Origin: Crotalaria pallida
Taxonomy: Eukaryota; Streptophyta; Magnoliopsida; Fabales; Fabaceae
Direction of reading: 5' to 3'
DNA: 64,000 nt
NCBI GenBank assembly: GCA_037953625.1
Contig: CM075651.1
Coordinates: forward strand, 124,524,501-124,588,500
Positions 10,441 through 20,292 of the stretch are shown here, in pieces. Position 1 is the stretch's first letter. Each line of letters opens with the position of its first letter. The notes below the pieces were generated by a model. The model made no database searches, was not told the origin of the DNA, and saw only the letters and a list, made by a program, of their open reading frames with translations. Made by a program: the position numbers and the translations under genes.

Positions 10441-11960
10441 GGTTGAGGAATATTTGCATCATAAAGCTAGCTAAAATCCTAAATAAACAATAATTGTTTG
10501 TGCATTTACTTCTTAAATTCTTATTATCTTTGAAAATATTGTAACTATTAGTACACATAAAACAATTATTTTTTTTATTTAAAAAAACTACAATATCCTA
10601 TGCTACAAGTTTTCTAAAGATTAATCAGGTGAGTTACGTATTCCAATTCATCATCAAAATAAGAGTGAATTACACATGTAATATGAAAAATTCATAAAAA
10701 AAACTCAACCTTTCAGTAGATATCTTCTAGGTTCTTATCGATGGAGAAGAATCTAATTTAGGTCGAATGAAGTGGCAGCTGGGAAAAGCCTGATGACAAC
10801 AAAAACAAGATAAGTGGAGCCCAAATCTAGATCCACAACTCTGAGCAGGGGTGGTAGCATGGTTGCCAACCACGGTGATTGTTGGTGTGAGGTTGACAAT
10901 TTTTATCCTACGCTCTAGCAATGTGTGTGGACTCAATGACTTGTAGAAGATGGGAATGGTGATAAAATGCAAATGATGCAGGAGTAATGAAAAAGTGGTG
11001 GTTGTTGGGGCAGCTGTGTGGGAAAAGAGCGAGAGTTAGAGGAAACACAAATAAGGTTCTATATTTATCAGAGACCAAGGTTGTGTGTGTGGTGGATTTG
11101 ATAGGGTTGTGGGTAAAACACACCATACATTTGCTTAAATATATTAGAAAAGAAAAATGATACTCCTACTTTACTTTTTGAGGTTTGGGATGGAGAGAGA
11201 GATAGGAAGAAAAGAGATAGAAATGATTAATGATATGATTTGAAAGGAAGAAAGTGATAGAAAGGAAATTGTGATGTAAATGGGAGTGTAATATAAAAGT
11301 TGGAAGAATATAATAATCAATTTGAAAAAAAAATATCTTAAATAAATTTTATATGTTAAGTAAATTTTATATTGCTATTAATGACAATATTCTTATTTAA
11401 ATTTAACATTAACGACAATTTATACCATTAAAGATACAAATATTAGTATTATTATTATTTCATTCCAATTATGTTATTAGAGAATTATATACTTTTATTA
11501 AGTTTCCTTTAAAATACCTTTTTTCGGGAATTTAATAAAATACAATTATGTAACTCCAACTAAGAAAGATATTGAATTTTTGGTATTAACAAAGCGGTAT
11601 ATCTCATCACCTTATAGACAATGAACTACTCTTTTTGATGTGTTGGTTGTCCTTCTAGCAAGTGTTGTTCTCATGTATCGAATATTATAGTCTTTGGTAG
11701 TTTACGATACTTAAAACTCAAGCAAAATTTTACATTTCTGGACTAAATTTTTGTTTGATTAAAGACAATGTATCATTAATAAAATCAAACATTTTATATT
11801 ACTATTAATATTATTATTATTTATTATTATTAAATTCATACAAAAGTATATTATTATTATGATTATTAAATTACATTTATTAATTCACCATATTTTGTAA
11901 CTTTATAAAATGAGTTGATATAAATTAAAGACATTGTATTGGCTTTGTTAATGACACTTT
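10441..11960. other. AT-rich DNA, no supported gene
   Basis: Mostly low-complexity A/T with ATT runs. At 10740-11130 the minus strand has a slightly richer composition, with a TATA-like ATAAATATAG and a CT-rich stretch, and short overlapping open frames (72-81 codons). These show no family resemblance and I do not call a gene. Confidence 0.5.
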
Positions 11961-11962
11961 AT

Positions 11963-11971
11963 AATATATAC

Positions 11972-12006
<35 letters not shown>
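11963..12006. repeat. (TA)n microsatellite
   Basis: An almost uninterrupted run of TA dinucleotides with a few TACATA variants at its left end. It directly abuts the left arm of the MITE-like inverted repeat described next. Confidence 0.9.
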
Positions 12007-12010
<4 letters not shown>

Positions 12011-12625
12011 GTGCGAGAGAGAGGAGAATGAATCCGTTTACACCAACTAAATTTACACAAATTTTTACATTTGGATAGGGAAAACGGAACGAAAAAGCAA
12101 GAACCAAAACATTTGAATAGTGAAAATACAAGGACTAAAATAAAAACTCATTGGAACTATCCTAAACCATAATTGCGTATGGGGACAAAAACCAAAATGA
12201 AACATAAAAACAAGGATCAAAACAAAAAAAAATAACGTAATAGTGACTAATTTCAAAGAGTTCAACATTTATACGGACCAATTTGGTATTTAAACCATAT
12301 AAATTCAATTGAACCAACCTTTGGATCGAAAGTTTCTATCACGTAGATCTTCTTTATCAAATTAAATTTGATGAAAATCTAAACTCATATAGCACTTCAT
12401 TTGTATATGTTAAAATTAACATCATATATATTTTTGAAGTATTGAAAAATGCAAATATTTGTTTATATTTTCATTGATATTTGAATTTTCTCAAATTCGA
12501 CGCAAATAATCTAAATAATATATAATTATTAATTACCAAATGGAATGATATGATAATAAAAAGATATGAGCAAAGTAAGTTGATATAAATTAATTTGGCG
12601 TAAACTGATCCCTCCTTATATACAT
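12000..12625. mobile_element. possible MITE with imperfect terminal inverted repeats
   Basis: The left side reads GGAGAATGAATCCGTTTACA, then CCAACTAAATTTA. The reverse complement of 12580-12622 reads GGAGGGATCAGTTTACGCC, then AAATTAATTTA. The arms pair over about 30 bases with small gaps, and both are bordered by TATATAA. The interior has no coding potential. A tetranucleotide (TACA)n run lies at the right edge. TSDs are unclear because of the flanking TA repeats. Confidence 0.35.
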
Positions 12626-12840
12626 ACATACATACATATATGGATATTAATATGAAAATTAATAATGAATTCCAAATAAAAGTTATATTTTAGTATATAT
12701 TGAAATATTTAAATTAATCTAAATAAATATATCCTTAATTTACCTTGAAATATTATTATCAAATTGAGAATAATGACATTTTAGAATATTCTTATTTATG
12801 TTAATGAACATTTATAAATCAACCATATCCATTCTTTTTT

Positions 12841-13053
12841 AAGTGTCTTTTCTTTCTCAACTCTATTACATGCATAAACATCTGTATTTAACATATGTAT
12901 GGAACATCTACCTTTTTTGGCAAAAACTGGTGGATCCTGCGGTTTCTCTTTCTTACAGGACCCACCACTTTTTACCCAAAAAAGCAGGTGTCCAGCTTTG
13001 ATGTTGGAGACAGATGTTAGAGAAACATTATTGTTTCTTTCTAAGAGAAAAAC
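12841..13053. mobile_element. foldback element (long hairpin)
   Basis: The two halves are reverse complements. The inner part is strongest: CTTTTTTGGCAAAAACTGG with GTGGATCCTG pairs with CAGGACCCACCAC and TTTTTACCCAAAAAAG around a loop of about 16 bases (12942-12957). Outward, ACATCTGT pairs with ACAGATGT, and the ends AGTGT/ACACT also match. A small foldback MITE is the simplest reading; TSDs are not obvious. Confidence 0.6.
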
Positions 13054-13539
13054 ACTATTCCTAATTTACTAAATTTCAGAAAATCAAGACAATATATATG
13101 ATGATTTTTTTCAATTCTACAACCTTAATAGAGAGAAATAACGAGTGAAAAGGTTTTTCGTTTCGTAATTAAAGAGAAAATTATCATTACCGGAACGACC
13201 AAATCATACAAAGAAAATAGCTCCTAGCTACCTAAACAAATGACCACCTACTAGGTTGAGTTCCACTTATGAAGGACAAAGAGCTTCCTCACCCGAACAA
13301 AAAATTGAATCAGTGAAAATCATTGTAGCCAATATTACAAAGGAAATTCTGCATTAGTTTTCTTAAGATTTTTATTACACTATAAAGACATCCCCCATCT
13401 AATCTCATATCGAATAGAATTGAAAGTCAGCGATAGCGAGGAAAAAGAGTGGAAGTTTGATAACTAGAGAGAAACTACAACAACGAAATGATTTGATTGA
13501 AACCTCATCCCGTTCATATTCTAATCTTGGCTAAACTTG

Positions 13540-13766
13540 TGTTCTTACTCTAGGTGAACCTTCAGAGGTTGTTAAGAACAATCAAGACCAGTTCAGGAGA
13601 ATAGTAAAGTTGAGGAACTTATTTCTATGCTTGGTTTTTCGAAGGATATTGCGCCAAGGAGGTACTAATTGAGAAGCTAAGCTCTCTGATTCAGATTAAG
13701 CTAAGTAGTAAAAAAAGAACTATTCAGCAGAAGCATGAAAAGAAAGATGTTGTTCCCAAAGTTTGA
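13540..13766 (+). pseudogene. unidentified coding relic
   Basis: After an acceptor-like TTACTCTAG the plus strand reads GEPSEVVKNNQDQFRR, then in a following frame SKVEELISMLGFSKDIAPRR. After a stop and one-base shift it continues IEKLSSLIQIKLSSKKRTIQ up to TGA at 13764-13766. The charged/hydrophobic pattern looks like real protein. I do not recognise the family. It stops 30 bases before element F begins, so F may have inserted into it. Confidence 0.4.
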
Positions 13767-13797
13767 GATACATTTGATATTAGTAAGGTTAGAAAAG

Positions 13798-15149
13798 TGT
13801 TGGGATTCTGACAAGTATACCAGATCCTACAAGTAATATAATGATAAATAGAATATCGTTCCCACGAGGATTAAAATTGACTCTAAAAATTCTCACCTAA
13901 TTGTAGTTACTAAGTGAAACCTAAATTTGGATTTAATTGATTTGAGAATTATTGAATTAAACTAATTTAAAGACAAAATTGAAAATAAATAAGATTTGTT
14001 CAAGGATGAGAAAGCTTGGGAACTTGGTTTCATTGTAGGTTCCAAGAGTAATTGCTAAGGAATCAACGAATTTCCTTAGTTTCGAACCAATTTTGCAATG
14101 GTAAAGGCAGCCTAATTCCTTAAGTCAACATTGTTTCTTAGTGATCTAATCTCTCTTAATTCCTTAAGCAAAGCCTTAAATCCCAATCTTACCAATTAAT
14201 GTTCAATCAAAATTATTAAATGGTTATCCAATTCATAGAAATATTCCTATCCCTATGCAATTGAATTGTTTGATTAAAGGTCTAAATCCTAATTCACTAT
14301 TCCTATTCAATTAGAATTACCAAATCATAAATGGTACCAAATTCATGATAAACAATGAAAACTTAATCAAACACGAAACTTAATGGAAAAATATTAATTC
14401 ATTAAACAATAACTATGATGGTTCCATACAAATCCACCATGTTCCCAATACGAGGTTTAGTTACACATGTTCAAAAGAGAAGAATCAAAGAGAATTAGAG
14501 AATACATAATTGAAGCCATGAATAATACCTCTAATCTCCACACAAGCAATGAAGGATCTTCAAAAGCACAATAATTCTTCCTATTCTCTGGTAACTAACT
14601 CAGAAAACCTAATTCAATCCTATTTTAAAGAGTTCATCCCTAATCCCCAACAAAATCTGAAAAAGATAGAATTAATCTCTGAATCGCGACGCGCGCCTAC
14701 TGTACTGCACCGAATTAGAATTTGACCCTTGCTTTGAATGGCTGACCCATGGACGCGCTTGAGCGCACCTTGACCTGCGCTTGGGCGTATAAAAACCTGA
14801 GAGAATTTGCTCTTCGTACCCCAATTTTTGCCATTTGACCCACATGCGCTTGGGCGCGCCTAGCGTGCGCTTAGGCGCATGAACACTGAAAATCACCATT
14901 TTGCCCTTCTTTGCTCCAATTTCATAGTTCCAAGACTTCTTTCTTTTTCCTCTGTCCAGATTCACCAAATTATTGCTCCAAAACCTGAAATTAAGACCAA
15001 AAAGGTACAAAATCCTAAAGGATCTCATTCCCCGTCATTAGTAGACACAAACTCAGTCTTTTTTCCTAAATTACTTGAGAAACAAGCCAAAATTACTAGG
15101 AAAGGGGGTTAATTATCATCCAAAAACATCATATATTGGAACCAAATCA
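13798..15149 (-). repeat. F 3' LTR (1352 bp)
   Basis: On the minus strand it begins TGATTTGGTTCC immediately after a PPT and ends AGAATCCCAACA, with TG...CA ends. It contains four copies of a near-palindrome, consensus TGCGCTTRGGCGCA (14753-14767, 14775-14789, 14844-14858, 14865-14879), in an otherwise AT-rich repeat. The partner LTR is outside the window, so the boundaries rest on the PPT and the TG/CA ends. Confidence 0.65.
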
Positions 15150-15166
15150 CTCCCCCAAACTTAACA
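15150..15166 (-). other. F polypurine tract
   Basis: The minus strand reads TGTTAAGTTTGGGGGAG directly before the LTR start TGATTTGG. A purine-rich tract of this kind primes plus-strand DNA synthesis. Confidence 0.7.
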
Positions 15167-15872
15167 TTTTGTATGTCCCAGGCAAAAATAAAACAAAAAT
15201 TCAGAGCTCTAGACTCCTTCCCCTATCAGGATGTATCAATCCAATCAAGAAACTCGGCATAAAAATTAATCTCAAAAACTTTTCTTCACAAGCTAATAAT
15301 ATGATCAAAACTAGTTAGAGGGGCATTCTCGAAGAGAACAATGTGGCTAGCAAACAACTCACAACTCACAAATTCCTCTCATGTGTATCAAGGTTAAAAA
15401 TTCTGCCCTCAAGTTCTAACAATTAAAAATGTGTTACCATAAGCTTGACCATAGACCGAAATCTCCACTGAATTTATTGAAAACATGCACAAATCAAAAG
15501 GTCTTAATTTTGGTTATAATGGGGCCACGGCTAAAAGATCAAGGTGGGATAAAGAAGGAAGGGATACACAAAGGGCTTAATCAATACAATCATAAAAAAA
15601 GTTCCCTTTAAAATTCACCAATGGAGCAATTAGATGCAACAATCGATCACATATCCACTCCAATTCAAATATCCTTCTTTTCTTTTTCATTCATTCATTC
15701 TACTCTCTTCTTCATTTTTTTATTTTTTTATTTATTTTTTTTAGAAGGGAGATAGAACTCATTTCATTCATTTTTTCACACTTTAGCACTTTTTCTCATC
15801 TTTTTCACAACATTCCTCATAATTGCTCCGTCATAAATTCCAAAGGTACTTCACAAGAATAATTCAATTTAT
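15167..15872. other. F 3' untranslated region, left part
   Basis: AT-rich non-coding DNA between the PPT and CACTA element G. No gene recognised. T-rich runs lie at 15680-15770. Confidence 0.55.
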
Positions 15873-17569
15873 CACTACTAGAAAATAAGGTTTTGAAATC
15901 GGGGTTTTAAAATCGGTTGTTGTAAAGCCAATTTAAAAAAAAACGCGGTGACAATTTTGTAAATAAAATCTAACTTTTGAAATCAGTCGTTAAACAACCG
16001 ATTTCGTAAGTATTTTTTCTTTTTTTAAATTTTTAATTTTTTATCTTTTGAAATCGGTCAAAATGACTGATTTCGTAAGTATTTTTTCTTTTTTTAATTT
16101 TTAATTTTTAATCTTTTGAAATCAGTCAAAATGACCGATTTCGTAAGTATTTTTTTCTTTTTTTAAATTTTAAATTTTTTATCTTTTAAAATCGGTCAAA
16201 ACGGCCGATTTCGTAAGTATTTTTTTCTTTTGTTAAATTTTCAATTTTTTATCTTTTAAAATCGGTCAAAACGATCGATTTCGTAAGTATTTTTTCTTTT
16301 TTATTTAATTTTTAATTTTTTATCTTTTCAAAATCGTTCAAAACGACCGATTTCGTAAGTATTTTTGAAATCGGTCACTGTTGACCGAGTTAGAATGTAG
16401 AAATGCGGTGGCATTTTTGTAAATAATTAGTTAGAATCGGTCACTGTTGAAATCGGTCACTATTGACCGAGTTAGAAAGTGTTTATCATTCTTATAATTA
16501 TTTACACTCCCCAGGAAACCCTAATTATTTCCATTTATTCCTACCGTGCGACGCCCCCATCTCCAATTCTCCATGGCCTCAACTTCTTCCTCTTATTTCT
16601 TTCCATTTTCATTTTCGAACTCATCTCTCTTTCTCTCTCACCATCTCCGTTCTCAACTTCTCTCTTGTCTCTCGCCTTTCGCCGTCGCTGGCTCGCCTGG
16701 CGTCGTCCCTCGCTCTCTCGTCTTCTCTTCTCCCTCTCGGTCCTTGCCACCCACAAATCCCTGCACAGCTAAACCGAGCCACCCATAACAGCTAAACCGA
16801 GCCACCATCACCATCTCTCGTTCTCTCCCTCAATCGCGATTCTCCGTCAACAACGAAGCCGCCTTCACCGAGGTGGAAAGATCGCGATCCGAATCGGGAG
16901 GAGGAGGAGGAGCTACGCCGCCACAGATCCAAGGCCAACAACCTTGGTCACACACTCCTCGCCGGTCGCCGCCACAAATCCAGAGATCAACCACCTCGGC
17001 CACACCCTCCTCACCGCCACAGATCCAAGTCCAAAGCGAAGAAGAAGTGGGTCATCACCTCCACAGATCCACTTCTCTGTTATGGTTACTTATTTTTCTT
17101 TTTTGAGCATACTCTGTTATGGTTTTCAGATTCAATGTTGAAATATGTTTGTGCTGATTCTTTGTAATGATTCTTGCTTTTGGCCTCTGATTCTTGCTGA
17201 TTTTTTTCCACTTATTTTTTTGTTTCAAAATAGTTAAATACTGGATTGATGATTTATCAGATATGATGATAAAAAAAAACCAGTTGAATATAATGGGTTG
17301 TTCGAAAAAAAAGAAGAATCAGTTGAATATAATGGGTTGTTCGAAAAAAAAAGAAGAATCAAAATCGGTCGTTTTGAGTTTTGACCGATTTCAATGTTCC
17401 ACTTTCAAAATCATGTCTTTTGACCGATTTCATTGTTCCCACTTTCAAAATCGGTCGTTTGACCGATTTTAAAATTTTGACTTTTAAAATCATCATTTTC
17501 AACGTCATCACAATGGCCGATTTTAAAAGTCCAAAACGATCCATTTTAAAAGTCTTTTTTCCAGTAGTG
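15873..17569. mobile_element. G: non-autonomous CACTA transposon with captured DNA
   Basis: Ends are CACTACTAGAAAATAAGG on the left and, inverted on the right, CACTACTGGAAAAAAG; a 3-bp TSD TAT flanks it (15870-15872 and 17570-17572), as expected for CACTA elements. Subterminal DNA is dominated by the palindromic pair GAAATCGGTC / GACCGATTTC. The middle (about 16500-17100) is CT-rich then CG-richer, with AAACCCTAATT, and looks like a captured plant 5' UTR and first exon. No transposase is present, so it depended on an autonomous partner. Confidence 0.88.
15975..16390. repeat. six tandem copies of a 68-71 bp unit in CACTA G
   Basis: Units start near 15975, 16046, 16114, 16183, 16253 and 16324. 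Each has a short inverted repeat (AAATCGGTC...GACCGATTTC, central bases variable) followed by GTAAGTATTTTTTC and a T/A-rich spacer. Subterminal repeats of this sort are transposase-binding sites in characterised CACTA elements. A further cluster of the same motif is at 17360-17470. Confidence 0.85.
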
Positions 17570-17572
17570 TAT

Positions 17573-18498
17573 GCAGGGTACCAAAGAAAATCATCAAAAC
17601 TCAGGCTCAAAGTGGGCAACTAAGTGAACATTATTTTTCAAAAATTGTGAAGGCCACAAAAACACAATCCTAAGTGCGTTAATCATATTCATGCATGTAT
17701 CAAATATCAATCTTAAAATGGTCACAGGTCAAGTTCTAGAACACATAGTCAAAGTGAACGCACTCATGAAAGAAATAGGGTTTTAAAATTCAGTCATCAA
17801 TTATCAATTATCAATTACTACCCCTTTTGTGTATAAGCCCAAAATCTCACAGGTAAGGACATTTTGCTAATCACATATTCTCAAAGAGTTTGCCCAAGTA
17901 ACCAATTTTTAAAAGAATAACTCATTCATCCAAGCAGTTTATTTTAGAGAAGTGAGCTTTGTTCCTAAACCAGACATCTAAACCTAATAAAAGAAAGAAA
18001 ATCCTAAGCCTAGAAGAATGACTTACATCTGCCACGACACAACTAACACCAAGCTAGGGAGAATCATCAAGTCATGAAAAAATTTTATTTTGGTGGACTC
18101 CCCCAAACTTAGAATTTAGCTTGTCCTCAAGCAACACACGAATCCTAAACTACAAAATAAAAGAAAGAATAAAAGAAAGATGGTAAACTTCCCTCAACAT
18201 TCAAATTGGTCCCTGTAAAACACAAGGGAGAAAACTCCCCCAAACTTATTCACCTGCATAACAATTAATCTCAAAGTGCAACAGACACCGCACCAAGCAT
18301 AGGTAAAATTGCATAATATTGACCAGAAATATGAGAGAAATTTAACCATAACGAAAACGAAACAACATAAATTTGTTTTTGGTGGTACAGGTCCATAAAT
18401 ACGCAACAGAAGTACTGAGGCCACAAATCAAGTCTAAACAAAATAACCACCCAAAAATCACTACCCAACAGAACTAACGACCACACAACACCTCATGA
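17573..18498. other. F 3' untranslated region, right part
   Basis: Non-coding continuation of element F. It contains minus-strand GGGGGAGT tracts at about 18101-18108 and 18236-18244 that resemble extra PPTs, the first preceded by TTGAGGACAAG. No ORF of recognisable family. Confidence 0.55.
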
Positions 18499-19127
18499 TT
18501 ACATCCCAGCACCACAATCCGGCATATCCTCAGAAGAAGAGGAATTGTACAACATCTGCAACTCCTCGGCAGTATAGGGTGGAAGGTGAAAAGGGACACC
18601 CACCTGCTCACCCATAGCACGCTGATGCGCATCCCGCTCCTGGTTCCTGCGCATCTCCATCTGAAAATACTCAGTTTGCCTGCTTTGACGGCGCAACAGC
18701 CGCGCCATCATGCGAGACATATCATCCATCACCCCCCGCGTGGGGTGCATGAGGAGCAGGAACTGGAGGAGCATCAGGAACAGGAACTGGAGGAGCATCT
18801 ATTGGTGCTCCTTGGCCTAGCTCCGCACTAGCTATCTTCTCATACTTTGCCAGTGTCTTGTGAGTCATCTGAGCAGTGCGCCTAAGATCGCACAAATCAT
18901 CTGCAAAATAAACACCAGCAGAATCACAGAGCTTGGTAATCAACTAAGGCAGTCCAAAGGTACCCAGCTTGCTCTCCCGACCTAAGTGAAAAATATACTC
19001 TGACATCAACCACGCAACATCCACGTGCATCTCATCATAAAGACCATAAACTATCCGGAGAATAGATGGCTTACACTCAAACTCATGGGATTGCGGGTAG
19101 ATGTTGTGCATAATGAAATGAGCCTAG
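18499..19127 (-). pseudogene. F ORF: 'putative plant transposon protein'-like, C-terminal part
   Basis: The minus strand from 19127 reads HFIMHNIYPQSHEFECKPS, then WLMSEYIFHLGRESKLGTFG. After LP and a TAG stop it continues LITKLCDSAGVYFADD and CDLRRTAQMTHKTLAKYEKI. The KLG..LP.LITKLC pattern followed by a Pro-rich, then Gln/Arg-rich tail matches what I recall of proteins annotated with the putative plant transposon protein domain (Pfam Transposase_32-type). A one-base shift near 18730-18790 moves into a second frame (MDDMSRMMARLLRRQSRQTE). The N-terminal half was separated by the insertion of E at 19128. Confidence 0.6.
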
Positions 19128-20263
19128 TGTAATATCCCGCGTTTTTTCGATTAGGACGAATAAATATTTATTAAAGAAAAGTTTTAAGACATTGTTTTAC
19201 AAAAGGTTTTCGATAAATATTTTATTCGATTTCGAAGTAAGGTGTTGATTTTACGAAGTTTTGATAAATAAATATTTTTATGGAGTTAGTGAAAATGATT
19301 TTTATGAGAAAGAATTTTTATTGTTGAGGGTTTGTTTTAAAAATGAATTTTTATGGACCTTCTTAAGTTTATTAACTTAGAAAATCCATAACTTTTTAAC
19401 CGTAACTCCAATTTTTATGATCTTTATATCAAAACGATCGTATCGAAATGTAGTTTTCAAAAATGTATCTTTCATAATTTTCTGGGTTGGTTTGCGAAAA
19501 TTCTTTTTCAGAGCAGTAAAGGACGAATTTTAGAAAAATAAATCATGAAAAATGGTTTTTGATTTTTAATGAATTTTTCCTTTTGGGATTTTCTTTAATA
19601 TATTAAATTATGATTTTAGAAAATGAAATAAGGGCTATAAGTGCAACCAATAAGTACAGTTTATTATTTAAAGGCAAAAGGTATTAATATGTGTGCTTGA
19701 TTAAGTGATAAATGTGTGCCTATGTGTGAATGTGTGATGGGTTGATGAATATAATTTCTTTGAGTTACTTGCCTTGTGTGTATGAATAGTTGTGTGTAAA
19801 TGTTTGTTTAAGTGTGATTTCTTAAGTGATGGTTACATTATCATATGAATTAGTAATTAAAACATGATTAAGAAATAAAAATTGAAGGACATGTGTGTGT
19901 GTGCAATGTGTGCCACGATTTTTGTGTGGGTGTGCATGTGAAACATAGGTGTGTGTGTGTGAGTGACAAGTGTGTGCATGATAAGTGTAAGTGTGTATGT
20001 GTGACACTTGTGTGTGTGTGTGACTAAGCCTATAGGAAACAAAAAAAAATAAAAAGAAAATAAAACAAGACTTGGACACCAAGTAGGTGTCTTAGTGTTG
20101 ACCAAATACTCCTTCCTTGCATGCTGGTCGAACCAAGTTAAAGACCAAAGAAAGAAAGTGTGTTTCAACCTTGGTCTATTTCCTTCATTCTCCTCATCCT
20201 TTCCTTCGTCCCTTTCATTCATCCTTTCATTTTTTCACACTTCCACCAACACCAAACACTTAA

Positions 20264-20292
20264 GTCTCAAGAGCAACATTAGCTCTTGAGAC
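20264..20292 (+). other. hairpin in E LTR
   Basis: GTCTCAAGAGC and GCTCTTGAGAC form a perfect 11-bp stem around the 7-base loop AACATTA. It sits just upstream of a GA-rich tract and might be part of the transcript leader; its function is unknown. Confidence 0.6.

Larger units (their letters stand above)
13798..19127 (-). mobile_element. F: minus-strand LTR retrotransposon, 3' part (interrupted by E)
   Basis: The order on the minus strand is an ORF end (19127-18499), a long 3' untranslated region with internal TTTGGGGGAGT tracts (near 18101 and 18240), a PPT (15150-15166) and the 3' LTR (13798-15149). Element E starts at 19128 and cuts the ORF, so the rest of F lies right of the window. CACTA element G sits within the 3' region. 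The TTGAGGACAAG and TTTGGGGGAG arrangement at 18101-18140 parallels that downstream of the integrase in element C, suggesting relationship to Athila-like Ty3/gypsy elements; this is inference. Confidence 0.7.

Noticed and set aside
10727..11126. Possible small gene on the minus strand
   Set aside because: There is a TATA-like motif and CT-rich leader, but only 72-81-codon overlapping frames without recognisable protein; support is too weak.
16463..17141. Several overlapping frames of 65-110 codons
   Set aside because: CT-rich DNA within CACTA G is open in many frames at once; no frame shows protein-like composition.
19822..20222. Minus-strand frames rich in His and Thr
   Set aside because: Direct translation of a TG-rich low-complexity stretch in E's LTR.
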